A stretch of DNA of 64,000 nucleotides from an uncultured Bacteroidota bacterium (GCA_903831575.1 CAIKYB010000044.1:1-64000); one strand, 5' to 3'. Positions 28,163 to 36,886 are shown, counted from the stretch's first letter. Translations and numbers: made by a program. Notes: a model not told the origin generated them from the letters alone.

Positions 28163-28288
28163 GCCTTTTTTGGTGATGAAAGCAACAGGAGTAGAGTATG
28201 CTTTGGTACGAACCATAGCGATTAGCTTCGTTTTAAAAAAATAAAATCCTTTTATGCAATAAATCATTCATAGTGTGCGTTTTACAAA

Positions 28289-28347
28289 TGGTTTTTCATA
28301 GGATATTGGATTAATACGGGCTGCGATTTCTATCATAGCCCCTTTTT
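28289..28347 (+). repeat. Hairpin-bearing intergenic repeat, copy 2
   Basis: This has the same start sequence and loop as copy 1, but the stem is GGGCTG with TAGCCC. The third base pair has changed from A-T to G-C on both sides, keeping the pairing. It also ends in a T-tract. Confidence 0.7.
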
Positions 28348-28387
28348 TATTTTATGACCTTACCTCTTTGCAAATGGACATAAAAAA

Positions 28388-28407
28388 GCACCGATAAAGA
28401 TCAGTGC
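28388..28407 (-). terminator. queA terminator
   Basis: Read on the minus strand, GCACTGAT pairs with ATCGGTGC (8 bp, one T.G) around a CTTT loop and is followed by TTTTTTA. It lies 28 bases after the queA stop. Confidence 0.65.
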
Positions 28408-28434
28408 CTTAATGTATTTAAAATATCTGTTCGA

Positions 28435-29484
28435 TTAGATAATCAGCATCGCATCTCCATAACTGAAAAAACGGTATTTATCTTTAATGGCTTTTTGGTA
28501 AGCTTCAATCATTAAATCATATCCTGCAAATGCACAAGCCATAATCATCAAACTTGTTTTGGGTAAATGGAAGTTTGTAACCAACGCATCTGCAATATTA
28601 AAATTATAGGGAGGATGAATAAAATGATTGGTCCAGCCTTCAGATGGTTTTAATAATTTTTGAGCGGTGTAAGATGTTTCCATAGCTCTCATTGTTGTAG
28701 TTCCGATAGAGCAAATTCTGCGATGTCCTTCTTTTGCTTTATTTACAATGGCGCAGGCTGTTTCGTCAACTTTATAGTATTCTGCATCCATTTTGTGTTT
28801 ACTTAAATCTTCTACTTCAATAGGGCGAAATGTTCCTAAACCAGTATGAAGGGTTACTTCAGCAAATCGTATTCCTTGGATTTCCAAACGCTTAATCAAT
28901 TCTTTGCTAAAATGAAGACCTGCAGTTGGTGCTGCAACAGCTCCTTCATGCTTTGCATAAACGGTCTGGTATCTTTCTTTATCTTCTTCATCTGGTTTGC
29001 GCTTGATGTATTTAGGCAAAGGTGTTTCTCCCATGAAGTCGAGCATTTTTCTGAAATCTTCCTCACTACTGTCCCAAAGGAAACGAATCGTACGACCTCT
29101 GCTGGTCGTGTTGTCAATTACTTCTGCAACCAATTCATCATTTTCTCCAAAATATAATTTATTACCAACCCTGATTTTACGGGCAGGATCTACAATTACA
29201 TCCCACAATCTGTTGGTTTTATTGAGTTCTCTTAATAAAAAAACTTCAATCTTAGCACCAGTTTTTTCTTTACGGCCATACATTCTCGCAGGAAAAACTT
29301 TGGTATTGTTTACTACAAAAACATCCTTGTCATCGAAGTATTCCATGATGTCGGAGAATTGTTTGCTTTCGATCTGGCCTGTGCGACGATGGATAACCAT
29401 CAATCTGCTTTCTTCTCTTTTTTTAGTTGGATTTTGTGCAATGAGATTTAGCGGCAGATCAAAACGGAATTGAGATAATTTCAT
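28435..29484 (-). CDS. queA: S-adenosylmethionine:tRNA ribosyltransferase-isomerase
   Basis: This is a 349-aa enzyme that moves the ribosyl group of SAM to preQ1 in tRNA, forming epoxyqueuosine during queuosine synthesis. Family signatures are [79 protein letters not shown] and the C-terminal [16 protein letters not shown]. Its length is normal. A structured leader may lie upstream. Confidence 0.96.
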   Translation of the reverse strand: MKLSQFRFDLPLNLIAQNPTKKREESRLMVIHRRTGQIESKQFSDIMEYFDDKDVFVVNNTKVFPARMYGRKEKTGAKIEVFLLRELNKTNRLWDVIVDPARKIRVGNKLYFGENDELVAEVIDNTTSRGRTIRFLWDSSEEDFRKMLDFMGETPLPKYIKRKPDEEDKERYQTVYAKHEGAVAAPTAGLHFSKELIKRLEIQGIRFAEVTLHTGLGTFRPIEVEDLSKHKMDAEYYKVDETACAIVNKAKEGHRRICSIGTTTMRAMETSYTAQKLLKPSEGWTNHFIHPPYNFNIADALVTNFHLPKTSLMIMACAFAGYDLMIEAYQKAIKDKYRFFSYGDAMLII

Positions 29485-29516
29485 GTGTATAATTACTGTT
29501 TAAGTTTAATTATTTA

Positions 29517-29596
29517 CATGCCGTAGTACAAAGAAAATGTCAGTTACCCGAGGAAAGCCCTGCCAATTGGTGAGGCACATATCATGTTACGGCATG
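29517..29596. other. Long inverted-repeat element upstream of queA (possible structured RNA)
   Basis: CATGCCGTA and TACGGCATG are perfect 9-bp arms enclosing 62 bases that contain further pairing (TGCC/GGCA around CCAATTGG) and a GAGGAAAGCCC run. The region is clearly more GC-rich than its flanks. Its class is not recognised; it may be a leader RNA, a small RNA or a mobile hairpin. Confidence 0.45.
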
Positions 29597-29686
29597 ATTT
29601 TAAGGTGGCGAAGTTAGCTTAAAAAAAGGGAAATATTTCTTAAGCGCTCAGAAAAATTATGGAATCAAGAAAAATAGATGGTAAGA

Positions 29687-30457
29687 TTAGAATTTCAAAT
29701 GTCTAACTGTTTGTCCGTCATTGATCAATTGTTTTAAGGAATCTATTCCAATTTTCAGATGAGTTTCTACATATTTTGCAGTCACTCCAAGATCACTGGC
29801 TTCGGTTTTTACACCTTCCGGAACCATTGGAGAATCGCTTACTAATAATAAAGCTCCAGTAGGAATTTTATTGTAAAAACCAACTGAAAAAATGGTAGCA
29901 GTTTCCATGTCTATAGCATGAGCTCTTACTTTTTGAAGATAGTCTTTAAAGATTTCATCATGTTCCCACACTCTTCTGTTGGTGGTATAACACACGCCCG
30001 TCCAATAGTCGCATTCATAATCTCGTATAGTTGTGGAAATCGCCTTTTGAAGTGCAAACGCAGGTAAAGCTGGAACTTCAGGTGGAAAGTAATCATTACT
30101 GGTTCCTTCTCCTCGTATTGCAGCTATGGGTAAAATTAAATCCCCGATTTTATTTCTTTTTTTAAGTCCACCACATTTGCCAAGAAACAAGACTGCTTTA
30201 GGATTAATGGCAGTAAGCAAATCCATAATTGTTGCGGAACCTGGACTGCCCATGCCAAAATTGATGATGGTTATATTATTAGCAGTGGCGCATTGCATTG
30301 GTCTTTCTGCTCCAACAATTTCTACCTTATTCCATTCTGCGAACAATTTCACATAATTGGAAAAGTTTGTCAATAAAATATATTGACCGAAGTTGGTTAT
30401 TATTTCACCTGTATATCTTGGCAACCAATTGGAAACGATTTCTTCTTTTGTCTTCAT
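29687..30457 (-). CDS. amn: AMP nucleosidase (Bacteroidota short form)
   Basis: This is a 256-aa protein of the nucleoside phosphorylase (PNP/UDP) fold. It hydrolyses AMP to adenine and ribose 5-phosphate. Visible features are INFGMGSPGSATIMDLL, VLFLGKCGGLKKRNKIGDLILP, AIRGEGTSNDYFPPEVPALPAF, and AHAIDMETATIFSVGF with the ribose-binding ME. LLLVSDSPMVPEGVKTE is typical of the short Bacteroidota enzymes, which lack the N-terminal regulatory domain of E. coli Amn. Confidence 0.85.
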   Translation of the reverse strand: MKTKEEIVSNWLPRYTGEIITNFGQYILLTNFSNYVKLFAEWNKVEIVGAERPMQCATANNITIINFGMGSPGSATIMDLLTAINPKAVLFLGKCGGLKKRNKIGDLILPIAAIRGEGTSNDYFPPEVPALPAFALQKAISTTIRDYECDYWTGVCYTTNRRVWEHDEIFKDYLQKVRAHAIDMETATIFSVGFYNKIPTGALLLVSDSPMVPEGVKTEASDLGVTAKYVETHLKIGIDSLKQLINDGQTVRHLKF

Positions 30458-30743
30458 TTTGAATTATTAAATTTCGTAAAAATACAAAAAATAGCTGTGA
30501 TTCAGTTTAAATAACGATTTGATGAATAAAACCATGGCAGTTGATGGCATTTTAGCTAAGCTAAGCGTTTCCGATTTTAGATATTGCAATATTGCGAATA
30601 CGCATAAAAACAGGCCCCAATAGCTAAATCCGCAGCAGTTCAAAATCATTTAGACAAAATCATCAATCCAACTGCTATAATTTGTAGTTTTGATTCAATA
30701 GCTGAATTAGCTCGATTTCGTTTTTTGTAATAGTTGTTAAAAT

Positions 30744-31181
30744 ATGATTGCAGTAAAATATCCTGATAAGAAACCTTCGATTGCTATTAAAGATGGTACA
30801 GAAAAGATCTTTTGTTTAAGCAGAAAAAAATGGTTGGTGCTGACTCCTGAAGAGTGGGTTAGACAAAATTTTTTATTGTACTTAATAGAAATATTAAAAT
30901 ATCCGATTTCTTTGATTGCAGTTGAAAAACAGATTTCTGTAGGGGAAGTAAAAAAGCGGTTTGATATCGTAGTATTTGACAACTGCGCATTACCCATCAT
31001 TTTGATAGAATGCAAGGAAATGGACATCAACTTAACCCCTTCAGTTTTACAGCAGGCATTGAATTACCATAGTAGTTTCCAGTCTCAGTATATTATCATT
31101 ACCAATGGGCTTCATACCATTGGTTTTGAAAACAAGGGGAGTCATATAGAAGAAATTCATGAATTGGTGGCATTTCAATAG
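30744..31181 (+). CDS. Stand-alone HsdR N-terminal-like (PD-(D/E)XK) protein
   Basis: This is a 145-aa protein resembling HSDR_N_2, the nuclease-like N-terminal domain of type I restriction subunits. [16 protein letters not shown] precedes the catalytic-type core [23 protein letters not shown] (Asp then ECK), followed by [19 protein letters not shown]. It lacks helicase and translocase domains and has no HsdM or HsdS neighbour, so it is not a restriction system. It is common as a single gene in Bacteroidota; the function is unknown. Confidence 0.7.
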   Translation: MIAVKYPDKKPSIAIKDGTEKIFCLSRKKWLVLTPEEWVRQNFLLYLIEILKYPISLIAVEKQISVGEVKKRFDIVVFDNCALPIILIECKEMDINLTPSVLQQALNYHSSFQSQYIIITNGLHTIGFENKGSHIEEIHELVAFQ

Positions 31182-31205
31182 TAAAGATTCTTTTTTTTAT
31201 TTTTT

Positions 31206-31236
31206 TTGGTCAACTTGTAAATCCGCTTTATATTTG
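31206..31236 (+). promoter_or_regulatory. rpsP promoter (Bacteroidota type)
   Basis: TTG (31206-31208), a 20-base gap, and TATATTTG (31229-31236), an exact match to TAnnTTTG. It predicts a leader of roughly 50 bases before the rpsP ATG at 31297. Confidence 0.7.
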
Positions 31237-31296
31237 TCATCCCTTTTTAAAGGGGATAAACCCTATTGTTCACAACCAAGAAAATTTCTATTTTTT

Positions 31297-31830
31297 ATGG
31301 CTGTTAAAATGAGATTACAAAGACATGGTTCAAAAAAGAGACCATTCTATTTCATCGTTATTGCTGACGGACGTAGTCCTCGCGACGGAAAATTCATTCA
31401 AAAATTAGGTACTTACAATCCTTTGACTGTTCCTGCTACAATTCAGGTTGATCGTCAGAAGGCATTGGATTGGCTACAAAAAGGTGCTCAACCCACTGAT
31501 ACTGTACGTCGTATCCTTTCTTTCAAAGGAGTATTGTATCTAAAGCATCTACTTCGTGGAGTAAGCATGGGCTTATTTGATGAAGCAGCGGCAATGGAAA
31601 AATTTACAAAGTGGAGTGTAGAGCATGATGCTCTTGTTTCAAATCGTCAGAGTGCTCATAAAAAAGCACGTATGGATCGCAGAGACGTTCCTGTTGTTAA
31701 GAAAGTAGAAGCTAAAGTGGAAACACCGGTAGAAGCTGCTGCTGAAACACCAGAAGTTGAAGCACCAGAAGTTGAAGCACCTGTAGTGGAAACACCAACA
31801 ACTGAAGAAGAAACTAAAACAGCAGAATAA
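31297..31830 (+). CDS. rpsP: 30S ribosomal protein S16 with acidic C-terminal extension
   Basis: The protein is 177 aa from [42 protein letters not shown]. The first 80 residues are the conserved S16 core, which binds 16S rRNA early in 30S assembly. A lysine-rich segment follows, then a Glu/Pro/Val/Ala repeat tail ([15 protein letters not shown]). Long S16 tails are usual in Bacteroidota. The 46 extra residues in the ORF track come from reading through the promoter and leader and are rejected. Confidence 0.95.
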   Translation: MAVKMRLQRHGSKKRPFYFIVIADGRSPRDGKFIQKLGTYNPLTVPATIQVDRQKALDWLQKGAQPTDTVRRILSFKGVLYLKHLLRGVSMGLFDEAAAMEKFTKWSVEHDALVSNRQSAHKKARMDRRDVPVVKKVEAKVETPVEAAAETPEVEAPEVEAPVVETPTTEEETKTAE

Positions 31831-31855
31831 TACCTCTGTACCGTTAATTCATTTC

Positions 31856-31891
31856 AAAAAGCCGGCTCTACATGTAGAGTCGGCTTTTTTT
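31856..31891 (+). terminator. rpsP terminator
   Basis: GCCGGCTCTACA and TGTAGAGTCGGC form a 12-bp arm pair with one wobble, with flanking A and T runs. It sits 25 bases after the stop. Confidence 0.85.
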
Positions 31892-31916
31892 ATTTCTTAA
31901 TTTATGATTTTCAGCA

Positions 31917-31946
31917 TTGTATATTAAGGTGGCTACCTTATTTTTG
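31917..31946 (+). promoter_or_regulatory. nuo operon promoter (Bacteroidota type)
   Basis: TTG (31917-31919), a 19-base gap and TATTTTTG (31939-31946) match the Bacteroidota consensus. It lies 26 bases before the nuoA ATG and just after the rpsP terminator, so it is the likely start of the complex I transcript. Confidence 0.7.
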
Positions 31947-31971
31947 CATACCAAAATTTAAGCATTACATC

Positions 31972-32364
31972 ATGCCCTTCTATTTACTACAGGCAAATTC
32001 TAATAGTGCAGCCAATTACTTACCCATTGTAATCCAGATTATTTTTGCCTTAGGGTTGGTTTTCACCATTATTTGGGGATCAAATTTATTAGGTCCAAAA
32101 AGAGTCACTTCAGATAAATTACAAAATTTCGAAAGCGGAATTGAAATCAAAGAGAATGCACGCCAGCCAATGGCTATAAAATATTTCCTTATTGCAATTT
32201 TGTTTGTATTGTTTGATGTGGAGGTGATTTTTTTCTATCCTTATGCAGTCAATTTTTGTGAATTGGGATGGGATGGTTTTATTGCGGTAATATTTTTTGT
32301 TGCTTCTTTTTTAGCTGGGTTTATATACATCTTTAAGAAAGGAGCAATGAAGTGGGAAGACTAA
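31972..32364 (+). CDS. nuoA: NADH-quinone oxidoreductase subunit A
   Basis: This is a 130-aa membrane subunit of complex I with three transmembrane helices (about 17-38, 75-97 and 103-122). NuoA motifs include ESGIEIKENARQPMAIKYFLIAILFVLFDVEVIFFYPYAV. It forms part of the quinone-channel junction between the peripheral and membrane arms. It is the first gene of a 14-gene operon. Confidence 0.95.
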   Translation: MPFYLLQANSNSAANYLPIVIQIIFALGLVFTIIWGSNLLGPKRVTSDKLQNFESGIEIKENARQPMAIKYFLIAILFVLFDVEVIFFYPYAVNFCELGWDGFIAVIFFVASFLAGFIYIFKKGAMKWED

Positions 32365-32418
32365 TTTGATTTGAACAATTGAACACTTGAAAATTTTAAA
32401 ATTGATTAATTAAAAAAT

Positions 32419-32982
32419 ATGTCTCGTCCAGTACAATTTAATAATACTATAAAATTCGAAGGCATTCCTGAGGGCTACATGGGTGAGGGATTCATGGCAA
32501 CTAACTTTGAAAAAGTGGTGAGCCTTGCTCGAAAAAATTCTATTTGGCCTTTACCTTTTGCTACAAGTTGCTGTGGGATTGAATTCATGGCAACAATGGG
32601 GAGTCATTATGATTTAGCTCGCTTTGGTTCTGAAAGAGTTGGATTTTCTCCTCGTCAATGTGATTTATTAATGGTGATGGGTACGATTTCAAAAAAAATG
32701 GGACCGGTTTTAAAACAAGTTTATGTACAAATGGCGGAACCCCGTTGGGTAATTGCTGTTGGAGCATGTGCAAGCAGTGGCGGAATTTTTGATACTTATT
32801 CTGTTTTACAAGGAATAGATCAGGTTATTCCGGTTGATGTTTATGTGCCAGGTTGCCCACCAAGACCAGAAGCTATTTTGGATGGGTTTATGAAAATACA
32901 GGAATTGGTAAATGCAGAAGGATTGAGAAGAAGACATAGTGACCAGTATAAAGAGTTGATGAATAGTTATGGAATACAATAA
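32419..32982 (+). CDS. nuoB: NADH-quinone oxidoreductase subunit B
   Basis: This is a 187-aa peripheral-arm subunit carrying the terminal 4Fe-4S cluster N2 that reduces quinone. The ligands are visible in ATSCCGIEFMA, GACASSGGIFDTYSVLQG and VPGCPPRPEAI. DLARFGSERVGFSPRQCDLLMVMGT is a family signature. Its length is normal. Confidence 0.97.
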   Translation: MSRPVQFNNTIKFEGIPEGYMGEGFMATNFEKVVSLARKNSIWPLPFATSCCGIEFMATMGSHYDLARFGSERVGFSPRQCDLLMVMGTISKKMGPVLKQVYVQMAEPRWVIAVGACASSGGIFDTYSVLQGIDQVIPVDVYVPGCPPRPEAILDGFMKIQELVNAEGLRRRHSDQYKELMNSYGIQ

Positions 32983-32984
32983 CT

Positions 32985-33079
32985 GTTTAATAAGTTGAAA
33001 AGGTTGAATAAGTTCAATAGGTTAAATATACACTCTGAATAACCTTTTAAACATCTTGAACTTTTTAAACACTTGAAAC
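32985..33079. repeat. Inverted pair of 9-bp-periodic arrays between nuoB and nuoC
   Basis: The left array is five 9-mers (GTTTAATAA, GTTGAAAAG, GTTGAATAA, GTTCAATAG, GTTAAATAT; 32985-33029). The right array (33041-33079) is AACCTTTTA, AACATCTTG, AACTTTTTA, AACACTTGA and AAC. The two are roughly complementary and could fold into one long imperfect hairpin. Confidence 0.75.
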
Positions 33080-33088
33080 AAAAAAGAA

Positions 33089-33589
33089 ATGTTGACAAAC
33101 GAAATTATAAAACAAAAATTAACTGAGAAATTCGGCGAGCAATTAACGGATTGGCAAGAGCCTTATGGCATGCTTACATTTACAGCAGTAAAAGAAATTA
33201 ATTTAAAAGTGCTGCAGTTTTTATTTGATGATGCTGAATTTAAATTTAATTTTTTAACTGATTTACAAGCGGTTCATTATCCTGATAACAAAGGCGCTGA
33301 ACTTGCTGTTGTTTACCATCTGCACAACTGGACAGATAATGTACGCATTCGTTTTAAAGTGTATGCCGATATTAATCAACCCGACGTTTACAGTGCAACG
33401 GCATTGTACCAATCGGCAAATTTTATGGAAAGAGAAACCTATGATTTTTACGGGGTAAATTTTGTAGGGCATCCCAACTTAATCAGAATCCTTAACGTTG
33501 ATGAAATGGATTATTTTCCGATGAGAAAAGAATTTCCATTGGAAGATCAAACAAGAATTGATAAGGATGATGATATGTTTGGCAGATGA
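33089..33589 (+). CDS. nuoC: NADH-quinone oxidoreductase subunit C
   Basis: This is a 166-aa subunit of the hydrophilic arm (30-kDa type). It contains the signature YQSANFMERETYDFYGVNFVGHPNLIRILNVDEMDYFPMRKEFPLED. It is a separate gene, not fused to nuoD as in E. coli. It helps place cluster N2 near the quinone site and carries no cofactor. Confidence 0.95.
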   Translation: MLTNEIIKQKLTEKFGEQLTDWQEPYGMLTFTAVKEINLKVLQFLFDDAEFKFNFLTDLQAVHYPDNKGAELAVVYHLHNWTDNVRIRFKVYADINQPDVYSATALYQSANFMERETYDFYGVNFVGHPNLIRILNVDEMDYFPMRKEFPLEDQTRIDKDDDMFGR

Positions 33590-33656
33590 TGAGTTGATTT
33601 GAAGAGCTGCAAATTTGAGAATTAATATCGAATTGCAAAATGAACAAATTGAAATT

Positions 33657-34886
33657 ATGAGTGATCACATATTATTACCGGAAGGAAGTATTGAAAAGCA
33701 AACGACCACATTAAATCTGGGTCCTACGCATCCGGCTACGCATGGTGTTTTTCAAAATATTTTGGAATTGGATGGAGAGCGCATCATGAAAGCTACTTCT
33801 ACAGTAGGTTATATCCATCGTGCCTTTGAAAAAATTGCAGAAAGGAGAAATCTTTATCAAATCACACCACTTACTGATCGTTTAAATTATTGTTCTTCGC
33901 CGCTAAATAATATTGGATGGCATTTAACTTGCGAAAAGTTGTTGGGTGTTTCCACTCCTAAACGAGTTGATTATTTAAGAATCATCATCATGGAATTGGC
34001 GCGTATTTCTGATCACTTGATTTGCAATTCAATTGTGGGTGTGGATAGTGGCGCGTACTCTGGATTTTTGTATGTAATGCAATTCAGAGAATTGATTTAT
34101 GAAATCTATGAAGAAATTTGCGGATCAAGATTAACTACAAATATTGGCCGTATCGGCGGTTTTGAAAGAAACTTCACTAATGCAGCATTTGAAAAGTTAG
34201 AAAAATTTCTTGATGAGAAAAGCGGCTATCCGGCACAGTTAAAAGAGTTTGAAAATTTATTCGCAAGGAACAGGATTTTTATGGATCGTACAATTGGTTG
34301 TGGTCCAATTACTGCCGAAAGAGCCATGAACTATGGATTTACTGGTCCAAATCTTCGTGCAGCAGGTGTTGATTATGATGTAAGAGTGCATACGCCATAT
34401 AGCAGTTATCAGGATTTTGATTTTACTGTTCCGGTAGGCACTACGGGTGACTGTTATGATCGCTTCTTGGTACGTAATCAAGAGATGTGGCAAAGCTTGA
34501 GTATTCTCAGACAAGCCTATCAAAAAGTACAGGAGTTTAAAGGTGCGGAAGCTGAAGTGTATCATGCTGATGTGCCTGCTTATTATCTTCCTGAAAAGAA
34601 AGATGTTTATACCAAGATGGAAGCGTTGATTTACCATTTCAAAATCATCATGGGAGAAACAGCTATGCCTGCTGGTGAGGTATACCATTCCATTGAAGGC
34701 GCAAACGGAGAGTTGGGTTATTATTTAATCAGTGATGGAGGAAGAACGCCGTACAGATTGCATTTCCGCCGACCTTGCTTTATTTATTACCAGGCCTATC
34801 CGGAATTAATCGAAGGAGGAATGTTGAGTGATGCTGTGATTACAATGAGTAGTTTGAATTTGATTGCAGGAGAATTGGATGCGTAA
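33657..34886 (+). CDS. nuoD: NADH-quinone oxidoreductase subunit D
   Basis: The protein is 409 aa from MSDHILLPEG; the track's TTG start 14 codons upstream is less likely. This 49-kDa-type subunit lines the quinone pocket. It shows LNLGPTHPATHGVFQNILELDGE, GYIHRAFEKIAERR, the Tyr/His-containing quinone region, DRTIGCGPITAERAMNYGFTGPNLRAAG and ADAVITMSSLNLI-like C-terminal sequence (LSDAVITMSSLNLIAGELDA). Hydrogenase-type Cys ligands are absent, as expected. Confidence 0.96.
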   Translation: MSDHILLPEGSIEKQTTTLNLGPTHPATHGVFQNILELDGERIMKATSTVGYIHRAFEKIAERRNLYQITPLTDRLNYCSSPLNNIGWHLTCEKLLGVSTPKRVDYLRIIIMELARISDHLICNSIVGVDSGAYSGFLYVMQFRELIYEIYEEICGSRLTTNIGRIGGFERNFTNAAFEKLEKFLDEKSGYPAQLKEFENLFARNRIFMDRTIGCGPITAERAMNYGFTGPNLRAAGVDYDVRVHTPYSSYQDFDFTVPVGTTGDCYDRFLVRNQEMWQSLSILRQAYQKVQEFKGAEAEVYHADVPAYYLPEKKDVYTKMEALIYHFKIIMGETAMPAGEVYHSIEGANGELGYYLISDGGRTPYRLHFRRPCFIYYQAYPELIEGGMLSDAVITMSSLNLIAGELDA

Positions 34887-34891
34887 GGACA

Positions 34892-34952
34892 ATTAAAAAT
34901 TAAAAAGTAAAAGTCGAAATTTTGAATTTAAACTTTTGACTTTTGAATTATA
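34892..34952. repeat. AT-rich inverted-repeat spacer between nuoD and nuoE
   Basis: AATTAAAAAGTAAAAGTC and GACTTTTGAATT-type segments face each other. TTTTGACTTTTGAATT is also found in the nuoH-nuoI spacer near 39620-39640, so this is a repeated intercistronic module. Confidence 0.5.
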
Positions 34953-34957
34953 AAAAC

Positions 34958-35449
34958 ATGGTACAGTTTAAAGAAACAAGTCTGGCAAAAGTGAAAGAGA
35001 TTATTGCTCGTTATCCGAGTGGTAAACAAAAGAGTGCCTTATTGCCCGTTCTGCATTTAGCGCAAGTTGAATTTGACGGATGGTTAGATGTTCCTGTAAT
35101 GGATTATGTTGCTGGCTTGCTGAATATTGAGCCAATCGAAGTGTATGAGGTTGCAAGTTTTTACAGCATGTACAATTTAAAGCCTGTTGGAAAATTTGTA
35201 TTCGAAGTTTGTCAAACAGGTCCTTGTATGCTTAACGGCAGCGATGATATTATTGATTACATCAAACAAAAATTAAGCATTGGAGTTGGCGAAACAACTG
35301 CTGATGGATTATTTACTTTGAAAACAGTAGAATGTTTGGGTGCTTGCGGTTATGCACCTTTGATGCAGTTTGGAAAAACGTATCGCGAACATTTAACCAA
35401 ACAAAAAGTAGATACTATTATTGAAGAGTGTAGAGCAAAAGCGAATTAA
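34958..35449 (+). CDS. nuoE: NADH-quinone oxidoreductase subunit E
   Basis: The protein is 163 aa from MVQFKETS, a thioredoxin-fold 24-kDa-type subunit with the 2Fe-2S cluster N1a. Ligands are visible in CQTGPCMLNG and ECLGACGYAPLMQ. VPVMDYVAGLLNIEPIEVYEVASFYSMYNLKPVG is diagnostic. With NuoF it forms the NADH dehydrogenase tip. Confidence 0.95.
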   Translation: MVQFKETSLAKVKEIIARYPSGKQKSALLPVLHLAQVEFDGWLDVPVMDYVAGLLNIEPIEVYEVASFYSMYNLKPVGKFVFEVCQTGPCMLNGSDDIIDYIKQKLSIGVGETTADGLFTLKTVECLGACGYAPLMQFGKTYREHLTKQKVDTIIEECRAKAN

Positions 35450-35453
35450 TATA

Positions 35454-36803
35454 ATGGGAAGAAAATTATTATTAGAAAAACAACATGTAGAAGGTATTCG
35501 TCATTACGATGTGTATCGCCGTGAAGGCGGTTATCGTAGTGTGGAGAAGGCATTGAAGATGCAACCAAATGACATAGTGGAGGAAGTGAAAAAAAGCGGC
35601 TTAAGAGGTCGTGGTGGTGCTGGATTCCCAACTGGTATGAAGTGGAGTTTTTTAGCAAAGCCTGATGGCGTTCCCCGTTATTTAGTTTGCAATGCAGATG
35701 AAAGTGAACCAGGTACTTTTAAAGACAGGTATTTAATGGAATTCATTCCACATATTTTAATTGAAGGAATGATTGTGGCATCATATGCGTTAGGCAGCAA
35801 CGTTAGTTACATTTATATCCGCGGTGAATATGATTGGATTACTGATATTTTAGATCAGGCAATTGCTGAAGCCAAACAAAATGGCTGGTTAGGAAAAAAT
35901 ATACAAGGAAGTGGATTTGATTGCGAAATGTATGTTCAGCGTGGAGCAGGTGCTTATATCTGTGGAGAAGAAACAGCTTTATTGGAATCATTGGAAGGAA
36001 AAAGAGGCAACCCCAGGATTAAACCTCCATTCCCAGCTATTAAAGGATTATGGGGATGTCCAACAGTAGTGAATAATGTAGAAACCTTAGCTGCAGTAGT
36101 TCCTATTATTAATGAAGGTGCTGAAGAATATGCAAAAATTGGCGTGGGTAAATCAACTGGTACCAAATTGATTTCTGCATGTGGAAATATTAATAAACCA
36201 GGTATCTATGAAATAGACATGACTATTTCTGTGGAAGAGTTTATTTATAGTGATGAATATTGTGGCGGCATTCCAAATGGAAAGAAATTAAAAGCTTGTA
36301 TTCCTGGAGGATCATCTGTTCCAATTTTGCCAGCTAATTTATTATTGACTACAGCCAAAGGGGAAAAGAGATTAATGAATTATGAGAGTTTAAGCGATGG
36401 CGGATTTGCCTCAGGAAGTATGATGGGTTCTGGTGGATTTATCGTTTTGGATGAAGACCAGTGTATTGTAAGACATACCTATACTTTGGCGAGATTTTAT
36501 CGTCATGAGAGTTGCGGACAATGTAGTCCTTGCAGAGAAGGAACCGGCTGGATGGAAAAAATATTATTAAGTATTGAAAAGGGAAAGGGGAAGTTGAGTG
36601 ATATTGATTTGCTTTGGGATATTCAAAGAAAGATTGAAGGGAATACGATTTGCCCATTGGGAGATGCTGCGGCTTGGCCGGTGGCAGCTGCAATTAGACA
36701 TTTCCGTGATGAGTTTGAATGGCATGTGAATAATCCTGAAAAGTGTTTGACAGAAAATTTTGGTTTGAGGCATTATGCGGATGCGATTCATGTGCCGGTG
36801 TAG
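35454..36803 (+). CDS. nuoF: NADH-quinone oxidoreductase subunit F
   Basis: The protein is 449 aa from MGRKLLLEKQ, with FMN, the NADH site and 4Fe-4S cluster N3. It shows GLRGRGGAGFPTGMKWSF, CNADESEPGTFKDRYLME, GAGAYICGEETALLESLEGKRGNPRIKPPFPA, CGNINKPG and ESCGQCSPCREGTGWM, plus the fourth ligand region NTICPLGDAAAWP. The start lies 4 bases after nuoE. In the usual order nuoG follows, but a foreign-looking gene intervenes here. Confidence 0.97.
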   Translation: MGRKLLLEKQHVEGIRHYDVYRREGGYRSVEKALKMQPNDIVEEVKKSGLRGRGGAGFPTGMKWSFLAKPDGVPRYLVCNADESEPGTFKDRYLMEFIPHILIEGMIVASYALGSNVSYIYIRGEYDWITDILDQAIAEAKQNGWLGKNIQGSGFDCEMYVQRGAGAYICGEETALLESLEGKRGNPRIKPPFPAIKGLWGCPTVVNNVETLAAVVPIINEGAEEYAKIGVGKSTGTKLISACGNINKPGIYEIDMTISVEEFIYSDEYCGGIPNGKKLKACIPGGSSVPILPANLLLTTAKGEKRLMNYESLSDGGFASGSMMGSGGFIVLDEDQCIVRHTYTLARFYRHESCGQCSPCREGTGWMEKILLSIEKGKGKLSDIDLLWDIQRKIEGNTICPLGDAAAWPVAAAIRHFRDEFEWHVNNPEKCLTENFGLRHYADAIHVPV

Positions 36804-36818
36804 TTTCACGCTAGGTAC

Positions 36819-36871
36819 GCAAAGGAGCAAAGTTTATTGTATTGATTTGATTTCATGCAAGGAGCAAAGTT
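36819..36871. repeat. GCAAAGGAGCAAAGTT direct repeats upstream of the GxxExxY gene
   Basis: GCAAAGGAGCAAAGTT (36819-36834) and GCAAGGAGCAAAGTT (36857-36871) differ by one base. With CACGCTAGGTACGCAAAGG before them, they form a loose 9-bp-phased array that is inverted relative to the TTTGCGTG-bearing repeats downstream of the gene. Confidence 0.6.
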
Positions 36872-36886
36872 GATTAAGTTTTGTAA

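Noticed and set aside
28200-28220. tRNA-like GGTACGAACC
   Set aside because: No cloverleaf could be built around it. It belongs to the GGTACGAACCA repeat set.
29549-29560. GAGGAAAGCCC resembling the RNase P RNA signature
   Set aside because: The surrounding 80 bases are far too short for rnpB, and the other conserved P RNA regions were not found.
30467-30649. 60-aa minus-strand ORF between amn and the HsdR-N-like gene
   Set aside because: It has no recognisable motif or start context and an unusual composition, and falls in a gene-free spacer.
30744-31181. Type I restriction-modification system
   Set aside because: There is only the small N-terminal-like domain; no helicase, methylase or specificity gene is nearby.
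31159-31296. N-terminal extension of S16 in the ORF track
   Set aside because: This stretch contains a perfect promoter and leader. The conserved S16 start [11 protein letters not shown] is at 31297.
32985-33079. Possible CRISPR array
   Set aside because: Units are only 9 bp, contiguous, degenerate and in two opposite orientations. There are no spacers and no cas genes.
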